The notes under the pieces are model-generated. The model saw only the letters and a program-made list of their open reading frames with translations. It had not been told where the DNA came from and did not search any database. Position numbers and translations under genes: made by a program. From assembly GCA_029821515.1 (NCBI GenBank), contig JALGTD010000027.1:1-10392 (forward strand): a DNA stretch of 10,392 nucleotides. The letters run 5' to 3'. This document shows positions 6,933 through 10,392 of this stretch, piece after piece. Source of the stretch: Candidatus Zipacnadia bacterium (lineage in GTDB: Bacteria > Armatimonadota > Zipacnadia > Zipacnadales > Zipacnadaceae). Each line of letters opens with the position of its first letter. The stretch's first letter is position 1.

Positions 6933-7634
6933 ATGGCGCTGATTGAGACAACGAATCTGCATAAAATCTACAGAATGGGGGATGTCGAGGTCCGTGCCCT
7001 GCGCGGGGTTAGCATCGCAATAGAAGCGGGTGACTACCTGGCGATAATGGGGCCTTCAGGCTCAGGCAAGTCTACCCTGATGAACCTGCTGGGCTGTCTG
7101 GACACGCCAACCAGCGGCACGTATCGGCTTGGTGGTGAGGACGTTAGCAGCCTCGGGGCTGACAGACTTGCCGCTGTGCGTAGCCAGCAGATCGGCTTCG
7201 TTTTCCAGCAATTTAATCTCCTGCCCAGGGCAACCGCCCTTCAGAATGTGGAACTCCCCCTTGTCTACACTGGTGCCAAGAACCGCCACGAGCTGGCCCT
7301 CAGATCGCTGGAGCGCGCAGGGCTGGGAGATCGAGCACACCACCGCCCTACGGAGCTTTCGGGCGGCGAGCAGCAACGGGTGGCTATGGCGCGGGCATTG
7401 GTGAACAACCCCAGCATAGTGTTGGCCGACGAGCCGACCGGGAACCTTGACAGCCATACGGGAGAGGAGATCCTGAATGTGTTCGATGAGCTCAATGCTG
7501 AGGGCATTACGATGATTATGGTGACACACGACCTGCAGGTGGCGGATCACTGCAAGCGCACGATTCAACTGGTAGACGGGGAGATCATCAGCGACAAGCA
7601 GAACCATGAGGTTAGGGGGACAGGTGAGATTTAG
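6933..7634 (+). CDS. ABC transporter ATP-binding subunit (LolD/MacB type)
   Basis: This is the cytoplasmic ATPase that drives the MacB-like permease encoded next. All motifs are intact in the 233 aa: Walker A GPSGSGKST at 40-48, Q-loop FVFQQFNLLPR around 89-99, signature LSGGEQQRV at 142-150, Walker B IVLADEP at 162-168 with catalytic Glu167, D-loop GNLD, and switch His199 in VTHD. The sequence YRMGDVEVRALRGVS and the NLLGCLDTPTSG stretch after Walker A are typical of the MacB/LolD/FtsE branch. In E. coli MacB the ATPase and permease are one chain; here they are separate genes, as in LolCDE and many non-proteobacterial pumps. AGGAG lies 7 nt before the ATG, 32 bp after the adaptor stop. Its TAG shares one base with the GTG of the permease. 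Confidence 0.95.
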   Translation: MALIETTNLHKIYRMGDVEVRALRGVSIAIEAGDYLAIMGPSGSGKSTLMNLLGCLDTPTSGTYRLGGEDVSSLGADRLAAVRSQQIGFVFQQFNLLPRATALQNVELPLVYTGAKNRHELALRSLERAGLGDRAHHRPTELSGGEQQRVAMARALVNNPSIVLADEPTGNLDSHTGEEILNVFDELNAEGITMIMVTHDLQVADHCKRTIQLVDGEIISDKQNHEVRGTGEI

Positions 7635-8842
7635 TGAACCTCATTGAGGCAATGCGTACGGCATATATGAGCTTACTTGCCAACAAGTCCCGGTCGGTGC
7701 TGACTATGTTGGGCGTGATCATCGGCGTGTCGGCGGTGCTCGTTGTTGTGGCCATCGGGCAGGGCCTCAAGGCCGATGTCCTCGACCGCATCCGTTCGAT
7801 GGGTACAAATCTGGTCACGATTAGCCCCGGCGGCGGACGGCGCCACGGGCCACCAACCGGACAGACGCAGCCCGGCAAGCTGACAGAAGAGGATCTGGAG
7901 GCGCTCCAGCAGGACTTGACAAACATCGCCGCCCTCGCCCCGACTGTGCAAAGAGGCGTCACCGCCAAGTATCGCAATCTCACGCACACGACCCAGGCGG
8001 TGGGCACCAACTCCCAGTGGCCTCTCGCAATGGCCTTTGAGATCGCAAAGGGACGCTTCTTCAGCGCAAGCGAGCAAAGGGCGCGGGCCAGGGTGGCTGT
8101 TATCGGGCAGGATGTCGTGGATGAGCTTTTCTATGGACGGCCGCTGGTCGGAGAGTACATTCGCATCAATAACACCCCCTTTGAGGTCATTGGTATCCTT
8201 GAGGAGAAGGGCGGCGGTTGGGGGAATCCGGACAATCAGATCGTCATACCCCTCAGCACCGCCCGCCAGCGGCTGGTCGGCGACGCTGACCTCAATGCAA
8301 TTCTGGTCTCGGCGGAGGGAGAGGATGTTGTCCCCATCGTCAAGGAGAACATCGAACGCACCCTCTTTCGCACCCACCGAGTGGCCGAGGCGACCAGGGA
8401 CTTCGACATCCGCGACCAGACTGAGATGCTGTCTATGGTCAGTGAAACCACTGGCCAGATGACGCTGTTTTTAGGCGGAATTGCGGCGGTCTCACTGCTC
8501 GTGGGCGGAGTCGGGATTATGAATATTATGCTTGTCTCGGTCACCGAGCGTACCCGCGAGATCGGCATCCGCAAGGCTGTCGGCGCCCGGCGCAGAGATA
8601 TCATGGCCCAGTTCCTGATCGAGTCGGTGATGCTGAGCGCATTGGGTGGGATAATCGGGATTGCCTTCGGCTTTGCAGGCTCACAAGCATTAGGACAAAG
8701 TCTCGGATGGCAGACGGTTGTACCACTGTGGGCCGTCGTGCTGTCCTTCTTCTTTTCGGCAGCGGTGGGCGTCTTCTTCGGCTGGTATCCCGCACGCAAG
8801 GCGGCGCTGCTCGATCCCATCCAGTGCCTGCGCTATGAATAG
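7634..8842 (+). CDS. MacB/FtsX-type ABC transporter permease
   Basis: This is the membrane subunit of the pump, of the type VII (MacB, mechanotransmission) class, which does not pass substrate through the inner membrane but drives periplasmic export. The GTG start overlaps the preceding stop (TAGTG) and has AGGTGA 6 nt upstream. There are four membrane helices: about 22-43 (SVLTMLGVIIGVSAVLVVVA), 276-300, 325-350 and 362-385. A large periplasmic domain at 45-275 contains the family features MGTNLVTISPGGG, ARVAVIGQDVVDELF and FEVIGILEEKG. After the second helix the segment TERTREIGIRKAVGARRRDI is the coupling helix that contacts the ATPase and is highly characteristic. The C-terminus ends PARKAALLDPIQCLRYE, the usual P-x-x-x-L-R-x-E ending. 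The length of 402 aa is standard. No terminator was found after it. Confidence 0.94.
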   Translation: MNLIEAMRTAYMSLLANKSRSVLTMLGVIIGVSAVLVVVAIGQGLKADVLDRIRSMGTNLVTISPGGGRRHGPPTGQTQPGKLTEEDLEALQQDLTNIAALAPTVQRGVTAKYRNLTHTTQAVGTNSQWPLAMAFEIAKGRFFSASEQRARARVAVIGQDVVDELFYGRPLVGEYIRINNTPFEVIGILEEKGGGWGNPDNQIVIPLSTARQRLVGDADLNAILVSAEGEDVVPIVKENIERTLFRTHRVAEATRDFDIRDQTEMLSMVSETTGQMTLFLGGIAAVSLLVGGVGIMNIMLVSVTERTREIGIRKAVGARRRDIMAQFLIESVMLSALGGIIGIAFGFAGSQALGQSLGWQTVVPLWAVVLSFFFSAAVGVFFGWYPARKAALLDPIQCLRYE

Positions 8843-8901
8843 TACCACGTTACAGGGCGCTCAAAAAGGCGCTCATCACCCAGTGTAGCTACTGTACCGT
8901 T

Positions 8902-8970
8902 CAGGAGCAATTACAACAGGTGCAGGCTAATCTGCAGACACCTCAGACACAGCAGGAGGCAGCCCAGCGT
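8902..8970 (+). pseudogene. Possible remnant of an adaptor (HlyD/MacA) coiled coil
   Basis: An open frame without any start codon crosses this gap. Residues QEQLQQVQANLQTPQTQQEA can be aligned to adaptor residues 246-265 (QLEQAKTSLQTAQTQQVQIQ). Bases 8908-8967 and 5920-5979 match at 39 of 60 positions by my count, with 11 of 20 residues identical. The frame ends at TAG 9001-9003 after a non-coil tail. It may be debris of a second adaptor gene or a partial duplication. Gln-rich coils look alike by chance, so this is tentative. Confidence 0.35.
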
Positions 8971-9005
8971 TTGCATTGTTCACACGGGCCGAGGATGGTA
9001 TAGTA

Positions 9006-10064
9006 TCAATAACTGCCGTATTTGTGTACAAGGTTAATGATGTGCTGATATTGGCTGAAGCTGACGTTATCGGGCACCGAGTGGTCCGAGTGATAGATAT
9101 ACCCGCCCCCGACCTTAGCCACTGGGATTTTGGTGGCGATCTCTTCCTCGATTATCGCTGGATTGGGGTCAGCCATGCAGCGCGCATCAATCCCTCCCAT
9201 GAAAGCTAATTGGTCTCCGTATTCGTGCTTCAGTTCAGGCAGGTCCATCCCCGCCTTTACCTCCAGTGGCTGTAAGCAATCCAGCCCGGCCTCCAGCAGG
9301 CCAGGAATCAGCTCCTTGACATATCCGCAGCTATGGAGGATTACCTTCAATCCACGGGCGTGGAAAAAGTCATAGATTAGCTTGTGATTAGGGAATTCGA
9401 AACGCCGGAACATAGCCGGCGAAAACAGGGATGCGCCCCGGTAGCCCATGTCGTCATAGACAAACGCCCCGTCAAACTCAATACCTGCTGCCATCATCTC
9501 TTCAGCGGCAGCAATGACAAGGCGGGCATAGGTCGCAAACATATCATCCACCCATTCAGGATCTTCGATCATAGATAGCAGCAGTTGCTCGGACCCGACC
9601 ACCATCTGGATACGATCATAGCCAAAAACCCCTCGAAAGTTGAACCAGCGTCCCTTCGCGCGGGCCTCCTGTTCGAGCTTGCGGACATACTCCCAGTCAA
9701 CCCGCTGGCGATTCCAGGCCAGCCGCGGTTTGTATTGCTCCCAATCGCTGCGCGTCTTAATGAGGAAATCAAGCATTCCGGGGGTGGTGTAAGCGTCCTT
9801 CCAGTTCTTTAGGGTAGCCCCGTCGGAATCGCGTGTGATCGTATGCCGCTCAGTCTCCTCAATAACTTCGGTAGGTAACTGAAATGTCCAATCCACGTCA
9901 GCTCTGATCATCGCATAGTCAAAATAATCCGCCGGGCTTACCTCTGCGGGCAAGCCCTCCTGGTGCCATCGTTCCACCGTCGGCCCCCAGGGGTTGTCAT
10001 GGAGGGGAATACGATCTGTTTCCTGAAAGCTTAGTGCGGCATCTACTCGCTCACGGTTAGTCAT
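9006..10064 (-). CDS. Uroporphyrinogen decarboxylase (URO-D) superfamily protein, probably methyltransferase-like
   Basis: This is a soluble 352-aa TIM-barrel protein. The start (MTNRERVDAALSFQETDRIP) has the family's opening motif, and AGGAGAA sits about 8 nt upstream. Other marks are FRGVFGYDRIQMVVGSEQLL (143-162), FVYDDMGYRGASLFSP (201-216), VILHSCGYVKELIPGL (241-256), QPLEVKAGMDLPEL (265-278), FMGGIDAR (288-295) and a closing HSDHSVPDNVSF (325-336). The HSCG motif (His244, Cys246) is the start of the zinc site of MtaA/CmuA-type corrinoid methyltransferases. The third ligand, a Cys in MtaA, is not seen and the equivalent region has His325 and His328. The classic heme-enzyme HemE N-terminal RQAGR motif is absent, so heme synthesis is unlikely. 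No corrinoid protein is adjacent; the substrate is unknown. It converges on the pump operon. Confidence 0.9.
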   Translation of the reverse strand: MTNRERVDAALSFQETDRIPLHDNPWGPTVERWHQEGLPAEVSPADYFDYAMIRADVDWTFQLPTEVIEETERHTITRDSDGATLKNWKDAYTTPGMLDFLIKTRSDWEQYKPRLAWNRQRVDWEYVRKLEQEARAKGRWFNFRGVFGYDRIQMVVGSEQLLLSMIEDPEWVDDMFATYARLVIAAAEEMMAAGIEFDGAFVYDDMGYRGASLFSPAMFRRFEFPNHKLIYDFFHARGLKVILHSCGYVKELIPGLLEAGLDCLQPLEVKAGMDLPELKHEYGDQLAFMGGIDARCMADPNPAIIEEEIATKIPVAKVGGGYIYHSDHSVPDNVSFSQYQHIINLVHKYGSY

Positions 10065-10170
10065 TGGCTTATTCTCCTGACAGGTTGGTTGCGAAGTTGC
10101 AATAGCCAGATGTCGGCTCCAAGTCAGCCAGACCCTGCGTTGGGCACCCCCGCCAGGCAGTCTATAGCTC

Positions 10171-10178
10171 TGGCACCA
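10171..10178. promoter_or_regulatory. Degenerate operator-like site TGGCACCA
   Basis: This octamer differs from TGGTACCA at one base and lies between the URO-D start and the perfect palindrome at 10241. It could be a weaker second site for the same regulator acting on the leftward gene, or chance. Confidence 0.2.
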
Positions 10179-10222
10179 AAGGTGGCTGAGACAGGCCTTT
10201 CCTCATTCGCATATAGAAGTCC

Positions 10223-10251
10223 TTGACAGACTTTTGATAATATGGTACCAT
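10223..10251 (+). promoter_or_regulatory. Sigma-70-type promoter facing right
   Basis: A perfect -35 box TTGACA (10223-10228) is followed after 17 bp by TACCAT (10246-10251), which matches the -10 consensus at 4 of 6 positions. The -10 lies inside the palindrome at 10241-10252, so a bound repressor would block polymerase. The -35 is flanked by 5-bp inverted arms AAGTC and GACTT. The controlled gene would be beyond the right edge. Confidence 0.5.
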
Positions 10252-10252
10252 A
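10241..10252. promoter_or_regulatory. Palindromic operator TATGGTACCATA
   Basis: This is a perfect 12-bp palindrome with the core TGGTACCA, overlapping a promoter -10 box. The same core occurs at 1853-1860 upstream of the secreted-protein gene. Form and position fit a repressor operator of GntR/FadR or LacI type. It could also act on the leftward URO-D gene, whose start is 177 bp away. Confidence 0.5.
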
Positions 10253-10392
10253 CTTATGTTAGTATTCCCACTCAGTTCAGTGCCGACACCGACTGGCCCA
10301 GGCGGAGCAAGAGTCGGAAGATGAGGCTGGGGCAGGTGGCGGTTGTAGCTAAGTAGAGGGTTTACGCGGCTTACTATCACCAAAGTAAAGGG

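Larger units (their letters stand above)
10065..10392. other. Intergenic region upstream of the URO-D gene, extending to the right edge
   Basis: This stretch of 328 bases has no gene I can support. It holds the leftward ribosome-binding site of the URO-D gene (AGGAG, about 10076-10080 on the minus strand), a variant site TGGCACCA at 10171-10178, and the promoter with palindrome listed separately. The last 130 bases toward the edge could be a leader of a rightward gene lying beyond the window; an ATG at 10321 is followed by a stop within 12 codons. A 73-codon leftward frame at 10162-10383 has no ribosome-binding site and crosses the promoter, so it is left out. Confidence 0.5.

Noticed and set aside
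7062..7607. A 181-codon minus-strand open frame, and similar frames opposite the permease
   Set aside because: They are antisense to an ABC ATPase and permease with complete motifs.
8856..8875. A hairpin terminator after the permease gene
   Set aside because: The two GGCGCTCA copies are direct, not inverted; only a 4-bp GCGC stem is possible and no T-run follows.
10162..10383. A 73-codon minus-strand open frame
   Set aside because: It has no ribosome-binding site, crosses the promoter and palindrome, and resembles no known protein.

Overview
The window looks like chromosomal DNA from an uncultivated, probably diderm (Gram-negative-type) bacterium of moderately high GC. The main evidence is a TolC-family outer-membrane factor with a Sec signal peptide, next to a periplasmic adaptor and a MacB-type ABC transporter. 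A large secreted carbohydrate-binding-like protein and a stand-alone URO-D-family protein are gene types I associate with Armatimonadota, Poribacteria, Latescibacterota and related MAG lineages. That placement is inference and weak. There are no rRNA, tRNA, CRISPR, integrase or transposase genes.

Layout, left to right. (1) 1-1749, minus strand: the 5' 583 codons of a secreted multidomain protein that runs off the left edge. (2) 1750-2159: an intergenic stretch with a perfect GTGGTACCAC palindrome. (3) 2160-2948: a small basic hypothetical protein, then a gas-vesicle-type Hsp20 (GvpH-like) gene that stops just as its alpha-crystallin domain begins, abutting an out-of-frame tail of another reading frame. 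This looks like the scar of a deleted gas-vesicle locus. (4) 3155-8842, plus strand: the core of the window. A promoter and a palindromic operator precede a MarR-family regulator, followed by a tightly packed set: TolC-like outer-membrane factor, HlyD/MacA-like adaptor, LolD/MacB-type ATPase and MacB/FtsX-type permease. The last four form a complete tripartite export pump. (5) 8843-9005: a short gap with a reading-frame fragment resembling the adaptor coiled coil. (6) 9006-10064, minus strand: a URO-D-superfamily protein convergent with the pump operon. (7) 10065-10392: an intergenic stretch with a consensus-like promoter facing right, whose -10 lies inside a TATGGTACCATA palindrome.

How it fits together: the MarR protein probably represses itself, and perhaps the pump, through GTTGTA-TC-TACAAC just downstream of its own -10 box. 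In the pump, the ATPase and permease power the adaptor, which bridges to the outer-membrane channel. The substrate cannot be told from sequence. The flanking secreted-protein gene and the URO-D gene may share a second regulator, because the same TGGTACCA core lies upstream of both. The most unusual points are the truncated GvpH fusion, the very long adaptor hairpin with an intact RLS tip motif, the adaptor-like remnant after the permease gene, an 18-bp tandem duplication in the MarR gene, and the shared TGGTACCA operators.
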